A stretch of 64,000 bases of DNA from the NCBI GenBank assembly GCA_905331475.1, contig CAJNYU010000783.1, positions 174,655 to 238,654 on the forward strand, in the 5' to 3' direction. The notes below the pieces were generated by a model, which saw only the letters and a program-made list of their open reading frames with translations, was not told where the DNA came from and ran no database searches. Shown one piece after another: positions 11,413 to 25,500 of this stretch; the first letter of the stretch is position 1; each line of letters begins with the position of its first letter. Position numbers and translations under genes: made by a program. The stretch comes from Rotaria socialis. Lineage: Eukaryota; Rotifera; Eurotatoria; Philodinida; Philodinidae.

Positions 11413-11918
11413 TTATCCGAATCTTAAAAAGTCGCTCTTTCGACCAGAACGAAAATTGTTGCTTGGAGATTCGTCTTGAGCCTCTCGGCCAAACCGAAGG
11501 AATTTTCCTCCGTTATTACCACTTCGACCAAGTCGTGAGAATGAAGGATTTGAGCGACCAAAACGAAGAAATGTTCCTTCACGATGACCGTCACGACCAA
11601 ACCGAAGAAATGATCCTGTTGCTGGTGATCCGCGTCGGCCAAATCTTAAAAATGATGTTGCACGACGAGCATACTCGTTTTCATCATCATTTTGGCTACT
11701 GTCCTCAAAAAAATCATTATCAAACGTTTTTAAGGGTTGAAGAGGATTTAATTGATCAGTTGGTATAGCTTCACTTGATTCTATAATGCAAAAAAAACAA
11801 CAGAATCACAACAACAAATAAGCCATCGCTTTGAAACAATATATCAATACGTACCACTTGATGCTATTATTACGAGTTCTGTGCAAATAAGCGCTGATAT
11901 GATGGTGAATAGATACAT
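11413..11918 (-). CDS. FLRFamide-type neuropeptide precursor (two exons)
   Basis: Exon 1 (11918-11855) encodes MYLFTIISALICTELVIIASS, a textbook signal peptide. A 74-bp GT-AG intron (11854-11781) in phase 1 leads to exon 2 (11780-11413), giving 143 aa ending at TAA. After an acidic spacer come seven glycine-terminated units released at basic residues: ATSFLRFG-RR, GSPATGSFLRFG-R, EGTFLRFG-R (after HR), SNPSFSRLG-R, SGNNGGKFLRFG-R, EAQDESPSNNFRSG-RK and a final SDFLRFG-stop. Five end in FLRF-Gly, the substrate for C-terminal amidation, and two (SRL, FRS) are diverged units. FLRFamide-type peptides are secreted transmitters acting on class A GPCRs or peptide-gated channels. The reading frame is continuous across the splice, which supports the model. 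Subfamily (FMRFamide-like, sNPF-like or other) is not settled. Confidence 0.92.
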
Positions 11919-13548
11919 AATTGCCAATGATAATTGAGAAAATGATATCTAAAGAAAATAGTCGAAATAAAACTAATCGTTCTTGATTGACTTCACCATA
12001 TATATATATCTCTCTATATATATATATGTATATAAATATCTATATAGAATTACCAAAAGAGAGAAAAAGAGAATGTTTATCTCAACGAAGTATTGTTTTT
12101 TTCATTTGACCCATTCCAACAGAAACGAAGCAGAGCAGTTTGATTAATTAGTTTCACACGGAGTTTATTCATCTAGCAAATCAATTTTTGAGAAGGTAGA
12201 CATTACGAGAAAAACAATACAAAAGAGGAAAATTGAAATGTTAGTGTCAATGCAAGCACGATTAAAATAGAAATCATCATCGGATCTTTCTATTTAATAA
12301 ACATAAATACATGGTGACCAAACAGCGTTTAATAATGTTTCAGACACTTTGAGAGCAATTTTAATAATGCTTTCCTTTTTTCCTCCATTCCTTTACCTGT
12401 CAATCTCATTGAGAATCAAAAAGACTCCGATGATTATTTACTAATGACTTTTTTCTCTCATGTGTATCGCTTTTCATAAAAAAATACAGATATTTTCAAA
12501 AATATATAATGCCATTACTCATAGTTTGGAAAATATTTCATTCGAAAAATAAATAACACGATAACATACATGCACCGAATGAAAAATACTCCGATTATGA
12601 TCGAATTTGCGTGCAAAAAAAACAAATTTTCATCGATTTTTTAAGATTTTCTTGGCTTTCTCATAGAGAAAAATCTTCAAAATTGATTATAATTTCAATT
12701 TTGTTTGCACGAAAATTCCATTCCAACCGAAGTATTTTTCACTGGCATCTGAATATATCTCAATGGAATCAATTGTAAAAGAATGTTCTAATTATGTTTG
12801 ACTTAGTGACTGCAACTTTCCTTTTTGGAAATAATATACATTATCTTAAATAGACTACCTTGTTCAATTACGAATCAATTATCAATATTCATCTATAATG
12901 ACAACCGAGTCGTTTTCTTCTCACTCACTTTTCTACACAAACCCACGCACACATCATATCCAATTCGTTATTTATTAGCTATTGTCAATCATCAAAGTCT
13001 ATTTTTTGTCTGATGAATATTGAGCAAAACCGTATCTATTGTTCTATTTTAAGAAGCCAATTATGAATTTTGCATGAATTTGTATTTTATTTTTGTTTAT
13101 TAAACGTTCAATAATGATAAACAACTTTTCTCGTTACTTTTGTTTCTCTCTCTCATCCTTCTGTATAATCACTTCTTTCTCTGACGATTGTCTTTTCTCT
13201 AACTCACTATTTGGCCAATATCTTCTTTTCATTTATGAGTATAAAACAAAATGCAAAAACGAGAACGGTGCATTTAATTTAAAAAAAAACACTAATTCCT
13301 TCCGTGCTATGTTCTACTAGTAACTTACTTTGTTTCTAAACAAGTAATACAAAAGAACTCGATATGTGCGCATATAGTCTATATAAAACAGAAAGGAAAC
13401 GAACAAGACGAGCTTTTCACGCATGATAATAGGATGTTGAAATGGTTTATACTTGGAATGTGTTGAGCGATAGTAGCTATCGTAACTTATGATATTTATT
13501 CATAAAAGATAGATAAAAACAGAAATAGAATCTATAGATTAAATAATG
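11919..13548. other. Intergenic between neuropeptide gene and CFAP46
   Basis: Contains the presumed promoter and 5' UTR of the neuropeptide gene, with an AT-dinucleotide-rich patch near 12001-12045. The far end probably carries the CFAP46 3' UTR. Frames at 12825-13013 and 13093-13320 (+) are compositionally AT-driven and not supported as genes. Confidence 0.5.
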
Positions 13549-16500
13549 TCAAGGTGTAAATGTGAGATTTGGCAATCCAAAAATAACAGTATTCAACTGT
13601 TGAAGTTGCAAGGCTGGTAGTTGTCTTTCTTCGACGGGCTCAGATAATTGTGATGGATCGGAAGCAATCTCAGTTGGAAGAACTGAAGAGGATTTCTTTT
13701 TGGTTTTAGAATTCAGTCTAGCTGATGACAGTTGTTGTTCTCTGCTCTTTGGCGATGGTGAACGAGCTTTTTTATTAGCAGCTACATTTCCTTTAGATTT
13801 TGCATCTTTTGTTGTTGCTACCGTTGTTGGATCGATTTCCACTGGACGAAAATAAGGATAGACATGCATACGTAACGCTTGACTTAACGAACAATGTAAT
13901 GTTGCAATATCTAAAATAAATTAAATTATTTTTCATAGCGATACAAAGAGAAAATAAATATCAGAACAAGTTATTACCAGTAAATAGATTGATTAGTAAG
14001 TTTTCATTTTCATTCATTGTTGATTTCCATTGATTAAGCAATATTGATTTCACACCGCCTGCACTCCATAGAAGTGCTGTTTCAGTTGCCTGATCAAGAT
14101 CGATGGAATGACTATCATTCAATGATCTAAAAATGCCATACGTCATAATTAATATATGAAATTGATCGAGCACTTACGACGTCGGCGTATTAAGATTACT
14201 TGTTGATGTTCGATCCAATGAACATAATATTGTGCAACCTAGTTAAACATGGAATCTATATATTTTCTTTAATATTCAATTGGAATTTTTACCATTTTTA
14301 GATAATGTTGGACATTTATATGATCCGACTAATTCACTTAATGTATGAACACCATAATAAATAATACCTTGAGCTTCACTAATAATACGTTCAAGTTCGA
14401 CCGTGCTAAAGAATAAGAGAAAAAAATGATAGACTAGAATTTTTCTATTAAAATAATACAAATAATAATAAGATAAGGTTAGGTAAATATAAGAATAATA
14501 AAGAAGTACCACAGGGATAAATAGTAAACATAGAAGGGCATAGATGGACTATTAAAACTTACGAAAGTGGTTGAGTAGAAAGAGATACACTCTTTTGTGT
14601 CCTGAAAATATCTAAATTTATTTATCTGTTTCTACAAGATACAATTAATCGAATATCATCTATTATCTTTATAGATAAAAGATACGAAGATTTCGATAAA
14701 ACAAAAAAAGAATTGATGTTTTCGAAATTTTAATTCGTACTTAATTGTTGATCCTTCAGGTTTAGTTGTTTTCCATTTAGCAATAAGTTGAGGAAATCGT
14801 TGTCGGATCAAATCGAATGGTGTTGATACTTTGCTATCTATACATTGAAAGACCGTTAGCGAAAAAATAGTAATCTTTACTAAAAGTTTTACCAGCCGAT
14901 GATTTGACTAAAACTGGTTCCATCAAATAATACGTATTCAATTGATCAACGACTTGTAAATCACTCAAAACGTCTCCACCCTAGTATAATTGTTTTGTAA
15001 ACTTATAGATAATAATCGATTTGATTCACTTACTTCTTTAGTGGCAGCTTTCTTGCTTTTACTATCTAGAAAAACGAAATAAATGCTTCTTTTTATCAAG
15101 TTTTTAAAATAGAATAAATCGATTGATTTTGTTTCTTGCAGACAGTAATTCTTCGATTTTTCTCGGTTGATTTACTTTTATGAAAATTTAAAAGAAAACA
15201 TTATTGTACGTTATTTAAAATATTGAAACAAACAAACAGTCTATACCATAGTTCGAGAAATTTCGCAGTAATATATTTTACTTTTTGACAAGTAAATGAA
15301 ACTTCAGAATCATTTAGTATTCATATTATTTAATGTTTTTTTTTTTGAAAAAAATTCCGCAGTAATATATTTTACTTTTTGACCAGGAAATGAAACATCA
15401 GAATCATTTAGTATTCGTATTATTTAATTTTTTTTTTGAAAAATATTCCGCAGAAAAATTCAAATATAGGTTATTTTTTATTTTCTGTTTCATTCATATC
15501 CCTTAGGGCAAATTCGTAAAATGTAAACAGAGAAATCAATTTTCTATGCACTCAAGCGCTTTTCTTCGTCTGTGATGGATCTTTGAAATACTAACCATCC
15601 TATTTTCTCTGTTGATCTTTTGCACCCTTAAAAATGTTTATAACGAACAAGTCATTCATCATCTTCTCTTTCGTTTTGGTATTAAATGATAACTTCTATT
15701 ACTATTGTATGAAATTACCAAGGAATATTATTTTTCGCTTTGATCAAGTCATAGTTTTCAGTGGTGTTATTTTTTGTCTAAGTTTATGGCATCTGTGCAA
15801 TTCCCTTTCATTACCATGCAAATATTTTATCAGCATCATGAATGATCTCGTCAAAGTAGGTTCTGAAATGCATCTTTTATTTTCCTTCATCATACTAATA
15901 AATTCTACATACGAAGGAGAATACTTTAAAGACTCTGTTAATGTTCTCAGCATTTATCACTTACTTGCGAAACGATCGGGTCAATGGATTTCTAAGTTTC
16001 TCGTGTGATCTATTTTTGATTGTCTTGTGGCTAAAACCTTTTCTGTTAATTTTTATTTCGTGTTATACTATTAACTGTTGTTTTAAACATTGATCAAAAT
16101 GTGAATATATCTCAAAAGTTTATAACTTGATTATTTTACGTTTTCTATGTTGATCATAGAATAATTGTGGTAAGACTATGAGAAAATAATATATTCAATC
16201 CGCAGCAATTTCGAAAAACTTTAAAAATATCTTAAAACAATCAAACCGCTCGTGCTAATCTCAGTTTTATCGTACAGACTGTTTACTCGTTCAATATTTC
16301 ATCATGGTTTGAATCGAAAATACAGTAGAAAAAGTACTTCGATATGCAACTTGTGTTAACTCATTTTGTTTATTAAACATTATCGAATGTTTTATCAGAT
16401 TGAAAATACAAATTGTATTACTTACCATCGGGTGGCATTGCACCATCATCAACACCAATGGTTGCATTGAGACGATAATATACAGATTGGATAGAGAAAT

Positions 16501-19500
16501 CACGTGAAATGCCACCAATTTGAACATGTTTAAACATTTCGAGTGATTCAAGCGGTAAACTTGCAAGACGTGGATCAACAACAAGAATAAGATGATCTGT
16601 GCTAAGTGTTGATCGAATTTCATATTGCTTTTCAGATCTAAATTTGACACGAAAAAAAGAAGAACAACTATCATATCGAATAATAATTTGTTTCTTTTTT
16701 ACTCAAGATAATTCGAAAGTAATGATTTAATGGGTGAAAAATATTCGTCTAATTCGACAACAAATTCATCCACAAATCGTTGCCTAAATTCATTAATTAA
16801 ACTAATATCAACTGGATCGGCCTACAAAAACAAAAATAATATTATATTTTCTTGTAAATTCTTCAATATGATCAGTAAATGACATTTGTGTATCAATAAG
16901 GAATTCATATATTTAAGGAGTGCAAGTCATGCAATGACAAAAACGACAAGGAAAAAAACAAAAAATCATTCAATATTTTGGAATTCGTTCAATATGTGAA
17001 TAAGACTAGACAATATTGAAAAAAAAACCTGTAAAAATGCTTTTGATGCAATATCACGATTGAATACAAAAGTTCGTTTAACCTGCAAATGAGTTTATTA
17101 TTTAAAATACAATGCAGGACCATATTTATTTCTAGAATAACTTGATGGGCGCCGTGACTTACAATAGAATTGGACATAAAAATATTGACTAGTCAATGTG
17201 TTGTTTGATAAATCTTCTTGAACAAAATTTTAAATACAGAAGAAATCTTCCTCAACTCGGTTTGTTTCGTAAAATTTAGAATATTCTGAAAATTTCAACC
17301 AACAAGGATATATTGCTTTTTGAAGATATTGAATATTCTAATTTCCTCAAGCACCAATTTTTCGGGTTCACGATTTTCATTGTAACACAGATCAAAAAAT
17401 ACTTAGGTCCGGCCAAAAGTTCTGCAATTTAAAAAAAATGAAAGAAAAAGAGACAGTTCGAGTTTTATTTTATTAAATGTTGATGATATTATATATATAT
17501 CAAGTTGAATCCTTTCTAGAAATTTGTTAAAAGTTTTTGTGAACTCTTTTTGAAAAAAATTTTAGGTATCTTGGATATCACATGAACTGATCGCTTATTT
17601 AATTAGTTAAACTACGTTCAATAGAATTGGCTAGCCAAAAATTACATAGTATCAGGCCTGGCGAATATGATGGATATGACGTTATATTGATGCATTCTTT
17701 TGTCATCTAATCAATAACATTGGATAAGTATGGAGTAAACGATGATCGTCAAGCAATTTTGTACATTTTAGCCCTGATATCTGTTTGCTTCCATATTTCA
17801 TTAATAAAAGGCTTCAGATAATTTTCAATATAATACTTGTGACCTACAGTCTTGCCTTTATCTACACTGAGAACCATTTGACTTATAGAGTATACTAAAC
17901 AAAGTTTTGGTTAAAATCTGCCTTCGTGAACAAAAGTCTTTGACGATTCATCTTCAATAAGCCAGCTAGCATCAGGTGACTTATGACTAACCTATCGGAA
18001 ATAAATCCATATCACATCACTAGTGCTAGAACGCGACTGTCATGATCGAACAAAATTTCACTAAATTTTAAAAACAATGAAATATGATTAGTTCATGCGG
18101 TATCCAAGGTACCTAAAATTTTTTTCGAAAAAGAGTTCAAAAAAGCTTTTAACAAATTGCTAGAAAGGGTTCAACTTGATATATATATATATAATCATGG
18201 CAACTATTATCAACATTTAATAAAATATAACTCGAACTTTCTCTTTCTCTTTTTTTAAATTGCAGAACTTTTGGTTAGACCTAAGTAGATGAAAACTAAT
18301 CCATTGTCAAATTTGTATTTATCTCGTAGAATCTATTCATGCGAAGAATACTGGTTCAACAAGCAAGTCATATTTGAAAGCTTTCAGTGAAGGTTCACGT
18401 AGTTCCAGAGTTGTTTCGAAAATGTTGTGTTTCTTTAAACGGAACGAACAGAAATAGGAACTTCATTTCACTAATTAAATTTCTTTTCAAATAAATAGAC
18501 TGTACTACAATTTATGCATGTTTTTACGAGAAATTTCACAATCGAAAGTGTGTACGAAGTTTAAAAGCTTTCAGAAAGTCACCCTTTAAATTACGACGAG
18601 ATTTTTGTTTATAGGATAGAGATCTTTCATTAACTTGAATTGTTTTTTGATAAGTTTAAGCTACTAAAATTGAATTCATGTTCTCCTATTTTCCATTTTG
18701 CATGAATCAAACCTTTTAAAAATAATGCTACGAAAAATGACGTTCAACAAAAATTGACTAATTCATATTTCTTTCTATCTACATCCACTAAGAATCAACA
18801 TCTAGCAGTGTAATTATCTTTGAAAAATCATATAAACATCAGCTATATTTCTACCGTCCATTGTCTATCAAAAATCAACTTTATACACTAGTTCGATTGA
18901 AAACCATTTCGACGAGTATTGTTGTATCCTTATGATTTACATATTTATTTGATTTCAAGAATGCATATATTTTAATATAAAACTAAAACGTCTACTAACG
19001 TGTTCAGAATTGAGCATAGCTTGTTTATTTCGACTATGTTGAATTTTAACATCATATCGTAGTAAAGCTTGAGCATAATCTGCTTTCCATTGATTGTATT
19101 TTGTGATTAGATTATTTAATTTATTTTTATCAACATTAACTTTCATTATTTGAGGACTTATTGGCCCAGATATTGAACCTAAAGCATGGATAAAATTCGT
19201 TTTTCCTCTCAAAAATTTCCTCTCAAATTTAAAATATCAAACTTATTAGTTTTGTATTTGATTGTTTACTAGCGCCCGTCGATATTGATGTTTTCACATT
19301 AGAAATTTTACTATTGAACAATGCTGCATAAAGTACCTCACTAGATTTCAATAGAAATTAAATCATTCAATGCCATTCGAGAAAACAGAATACAAACAAA
19401 CCTATCAGATGAATAATGCAGAATAAGAAAGTTAAATGAAGGTGGCATATCTTTTATTAAATCATAATATTGTGGTCGAATGCTCAGGTATTTCCATGAC

Positions 19501-22500
19501 TAAAAGTATCAAAAATGTTATTTTTCACCCTAGAAAATGATCAATCAATTTCAAGATAAATGTGTAATAGAAAGGCTTCTAAATATAGATTTCATTTTTA
19601 GGTGCGTTGTGTCGAATAGAATCACTCAGGCTTGATTATTCAAATAGAACACAGAACAGAACATTTAATTCTTGTTTTATTTTTGAAAAAAGTCTAATTA
19701 TAAAAGTGCTCTCAATATAATGTTAAATAAAGCTTCATTTAGAAAGCTACTCTGTTATGTCATGCAATTTTATCGACTTTTCCCAACAAAAACTCCATTA
19801 AATATAAAAAAAAGTGTGCTAATTGAATTCTGAATAGATTAAAAAAATATGAAGCTATTCGCCCAAAAGCAGCACAATTTTGATGGCAACTATCATCCGA
19901 AACTTCTCTACATAAAACAATTTCATTTATTAAAGATTATCCATCAGGCTATCTGTCTACGTATTACTCTTTTTGACTAAAATTAATTCGTTTTTAGACC
20001 GGCAGCGATATGAGATACTATGGATAATACAAATCCTAGTTCGGATCAGTTACGAAAAGAATTCAAGATTTGATTTGCAAAGATACGATAAATTATTTAC
20101 ATTCAACAAGCCTTGGATATGAACGTTCATTGAATAGAGTAACTACCTAGATGAACAGCCTATCGCCTTATTATTTCTACAGATTGTCATCGAAAACTTA
20201 ATGTAAATATTTAAAACTGCAAAGGAATATACCCAATAGGCTTTTAATCGTTCCATCATGGTTCTATATATAACGCCATTATTTGCATTTGTAATAGTGT
20301 TATTCTGTTTGATTCGATTGATTAATGTAAATAGTGAAGCAAGTTCTGAATCGCTTGGAATATGACACGCACGTTTCAAAATAGTTTCTGCATAAATCGA
20401 AGCACTGGCATTCTACAACGGAGAAAAATAGCAAATAATAAATATGACAAGAAAATTGAATTCTTACTTGACTTAACATTAAATAGGCAATACTAGATAT
20501 TGGATCAAATAAACCGATCGTATCACAAATTAATAAACTACAATCACGAATAAGTATTTTATCTTGAATATTTAATGCAATATTCAATGATTGTAAGGCC
20601 AATTCCATGGATTGGCCTAAGTATAACATTGATTGACTTAATTCATTCTGAAAGAAAGATAAAATCAAATAAACAAGTCACCAGTGAATAATCACTAACC
20701 TTTTGTCGAGCGAATTCAACTAATAATTCATCAGCTACTGTATCATTATCACAAGACATTCCTCCTGAAGTATTTTGACCACTAGCTTGCGAGCCAAGTC
20801 GTTTTGATGCAGTTTTTTCTACAGGAATATCACTTAACTTAGCGAAAATATCCTAGAAAACAAAATTTTCTTTTCAGTTTTAATCGATCAAATTAAAGAA
20901 ACAAACTTTGACTGTTACATTCCATTCCAATGGATAATCTGTACCGAAGTTTTGGCCAAGAATAGAGTAAACTTGAGCCAAATAGAATAAGACCTATACC
21001 AAAAATTGTAAAATTATCTTGGATATTAATCATAAAACAAACCTTTGCTTTTGTTGCTTTATCATTAGTACCAACTATTTCAAGAACAGCCATTACTGTA
21101 GTAATTAATTTGTCTGGTAGAACTCTAAATAATATTTTTAATCAAATACATGTTTCAAATGAACAATCGTAAAAATCTGTTACTACTGATGAATCATTCT
21201 TGATTGGAGACTACAAGTTGTGAGATTACTATAATTTTACATTATTTTTTAAAATAAATGTTATAGGGTTCTCTCAATGTCAAATCCGTTGGTGTACCGA
21301 AACGTGTAATAGGCTGCTGTCATGAGATTTTCTTTAGGATATTCATCTGATAATTAGATCTCTATAATTCACATAGACTCGATTCAAAAAGTGATTCATC
21401 AATTTTAGTATTACTCTATTTAGATTTCTTTTATGCAAATAGAAATGATTCTAAAGTATTTCGAATTACTTTGTCATTTCATCCCAGTTGACGCTGTCAG
21501 TATTTTGATCATTATTTTCTTCTTGCTTCTTATCTTCACTAACAAAATCTTGTACAGCCTATTGATTATATAGAAAATAGCAAAGTCAAAAAACAGTAGT
21601 TTAATTCTTACTAAATATGTAGCATGAGTATTTTTTCGTCGCAAACGTTCATTGAACATTTCATTTGCAAGTATTTTCAATAAATCAAGTAATATATCAA
21701 TAATTTCAAGTTGTACACGACAAAATTGGCGTTGAACAGGTAATTGAATTAGTGATAACTGTAAATGAAATGGTTTTTCTTTTTCTAACTTTATTTTCTA
21801 ACCAGAATATGAGATTCTTACATCATTTTGTGGTGTAACTATTCGTATTAAATTCCATCGTTCAGCAAGTATTTCTGTTAATTCTTCAAGAATGCTGAGT
21901 GCTCGGCGTAAATATTGTTTTTGATCATTTACATTTTTTGTATCACGAGCAAAGCGTTTCCATATTTGTACGGATCGTGTCAACATTATTTCGCAAGCAT
22001 CATTGTATCGATCGAGATGAAGCATATTAGAAAATGAGATATCATATTGTTGTAAAATTTCAGATAGATGATAGAACACAGATTTATTTTCGATGGTATT
22101 AACTGATGATTGATTTAAGATGTCATTCAGCTCAACTTCGATTCGTCTTAAAAGAATAGAAACAGAAATGAATGAATTATTTTTCAAGATTTACAATTTT
22201 TTAAATTCTCGAAATTTCAGTACCAATATTCTCTATAAACAAAAAAATAGTTTTAAACAATTTTACTTTGTACTAAGAAGTGAAGCAGTATAAGCGATTG
22301 TTATAATTTTATTGACATGTAATTGTGCGATGGATTCCAATCGTTTAATGGATGTTTCAAGTAAAGACCGAACCTATGCAAATAATACGATAAAAAGAAC
22401 ATAAATTGGCATTTATTGATTTTACTTTTTTCTGTTTATATAGATCTGAATTTCTATCTTGTCTCAAAGCTTCGATGACAGTATTTACAGATCGATACCA

Positions 22501-25500
22501 TTCATATTCATCAATTGGTATTTGCTAAATAGAACAACATCAATAAAGAAATCTCGTTTGCTTTTTGTATTCATATTTTAATTACTTGTCCACGCATAGC
22601 TAAATCTATAGCTTGATCAAAACGATGTTCACTTAATGCTATTTCGCCCAAAAGAATGTAAGAACGTTTTTCACATGCATGATCGTCATACGTCTTTATG
22701 AATAGAAATTGATTTTTTATTTTAAAAGAAAAATTGAAGATATTTATTTTCTTACTTTGGCTTGTTTAAGTGTTTCTTGTAGGATTTCTTTTGATTCTTG
22801 TATAAAGTTTAATTCAAAGAGTAGACGAGCTGTTTGTAACCAAATATTTCTTGTAATTATTCTATTGAATACTTGTCGATCTCCTGGTAAATCAGCTATC
22901 AACGATTTCTGATCACTTGCCTATTATCGATAATATAAAAGTTAAACAAGAACAAAAAAAAGAATAATAAAAAATCATGCTTGATTTTGTGAAGTTCGAG
23001 ACGAATAAGCTGATGTTCCATATGAGCGAGCTTCACTTTTTAATCCACTACTGCCCAATGCAGATTCAAATACAGCTTCTTCTTCACGTTGTTGTGCAAG
23101 TAATTTTGTGTAGACAATCATTTCAGCTCGTGATCTATTTAATATTTCAAAGGAAATGAGATTGATTATAATTATAATGGAAATCTTACGTAGCTAGATC
23201 ATCATCTCGGATAGTAAATGGACGTGCTAATTGGCAGATTGATTGCATTGATTCAAGCAGATTTAATTCTTGACATACTTGTTGAATACTAAGGAAAAAT
23301 AATATTCGATAAAGACATAAAAGAAAAGTAAGATCATACCGAAGTAAAACATATGTACGAATCGATGAGCTCTGCAAAACTATTTGACCAACAAGTCGCA
23401 TAAAACTGAGTACAGGTAAACTCATATGATTATAACCATATTCACGTAAAAGGCGAACAAACATATCCAAATAATAGAATGATAACAACTAGAACACGAA
23501 ACGTATTATATTGATGTGGTTTTGTAAAATAGAATAATCATTTTTTTCGAACCGGTTTTGAGATTGTATTTTTATTGAAACCTCGTTCTTTTGCTTGTGC
23601 TAATTTAAACGTGTGTAATACATCATCAGGAGGTACAAACATTGCCCATTCAGTTAGATTTTTAGGTGTTGATGTATCCAATGCAGCAGGCTTTGCATTC
23701 TTTAAATAAAAAGATCAAAATAATTCTTAATATCAGCGTTAGAGATGATAATACAGAAAAGTCTCGCTGATGAATAAGACTTTTTTTTGTTCCAGATAAA
23801 ACACATAAATAATAATCAATTTTATCGAACGTGATAACAAATACTATTTTTAAAGTAAAATAAGTGTCCATGAAAAGTGTTCAAGGGCTTTGCTACATAA
23901 GAAACAAGAGGAAGTTTCCAACGCCTCACGATAATATTATGTGTAGATTTTCGAAGAGTATTTTGATATGAAATATTCAGAAATTATATTACAGTCTTCT
24001 CTAGCAATTGATTGTACGTGAAGAATGCTACTTATATCGCCTACAATAAGAGATCGATATTGTAGGAACGATGTACTGAATTCCAATGAAGCTCTTCTCG
24101 TCCTGTTAATCAAGTTAATCTTTCAACAACTTCAACATTGATTATAACGATTTATCAAAATAGAACATAAATGCATACTGTCGCTTGTTTATCTGTGCCC
24201 TTTGCAGCTGCTGGTGGTTGTGGTGGTTTTTTTTTCGCAGCTGAACCGGGTGCTCCTTTTGGTTGAGTCTTTTTGCCTGAATCGTTTAAAGCTGTCAATA
24301 CGTCAGTAATTATTGCTGCTTCAGTTTCAGCATCTTTAACAATTTCGATACTGTCTGATAGGCCACGCTAAAAAAAGAATATATTTTTGTTTAATAAAAA
24401 ACAAAATAATTTTTCTCGTTTATCTTTTTTACCTGCCATAATCGCATAAGAAACCAATAAGCTTTTTGTAGTAATTGTACATATTCAGGTTGATTTCGAC
24501 GAGTCATATTAGCAAGTAATATATGACATCGACATAAATATTCAAGACGACGAACTTGAACTACTTCACCAATTGATAGATCGGGTTGTAAATGATTAGG
24601 AACTAAAACAAAGTGATCAGATTTTTTTCCTATTTGTTAAAAAATATTTTTAATTCAATTACGCTTAGGTTTTAGTTTTCCTAAATGAGCTTCATCCAGA
24701 CTACTGCCTATTTCTCCTTTTTGTGTTGTTTCATTATTTCCTTGGCCACTCTTAAGTACCGCTGAACGGTTACGGTCAACTAAAATAATCATAATTGTAA
24801 TATTTAATAAGAATAAAATATGTGCTTTTGTGATTTACTATCGGCATCTTGTTCATTGGCAGCATTCACTTCGTGTTGTTTATAAGTTTCAGGTGAAGTT
24901 AACAATAAATCAATAGACCATTCAATTAAATCAATAACATTATCAACAAGATATTCATTACTATATAACCAACTTGCTAGTTCTAATATATAATCGATTT
25001 TCGTCCAATAATTATCGAAACTCTATTTAAAAGAAAAAGATTTCGTTCAGTTACTATCAATGAAAGAAAAATAGAAGCACTGTACGTCTGTATATGAGAT
25101 TTTCCTGACATTCATACCAATTTTTATAGTAAAGTTTTCTCACTTTTTCTGGATAGCTCTAATGAACGTTCGACAAGCTTGAATACGAGCACTGTATCTT
25201 GCGTCGCTTTGTAAACATTTTATCTTCCTCACCCTCAAATTGATAACTACTAGAAAACCTACGCACTTCTCACATTTTAAAAACTTATTTTTTCTCGAAC
25301 AAGTTTCCATTGGTACTGTAAAACCCACGCGAAGAAATAAATTATTACTTGTAATGTTGCAATAGCATGTTGATAGGCATTAATAGTATGCTCTTTTTTC
25401 TTAGCCATAAGTGCTACTTGTCTCCACATTTTAGCTAGGGCTATTTCACCTTGTTCACGGAATTTTTGCATGTCCGTACTAATTGATAAACCTAATTTGG

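Noticed and set aside
11424..11768. ORFs of 72 aa (-) and 101 aa (+) over the neuropeptide gene
   Set aside because: Off-frame shadows of the FLRFamide coding sequence, whose repeated codons keep other frames open.
15634..16008. 124-aa plus-strand ORF inside a CFAP46 intron, and its minus-strand shadow
   Set aside because: Phe/Leu/Ile-rich with no domain or homology I recognise, antisense to a large gene; treated as chance, although its length is notable.
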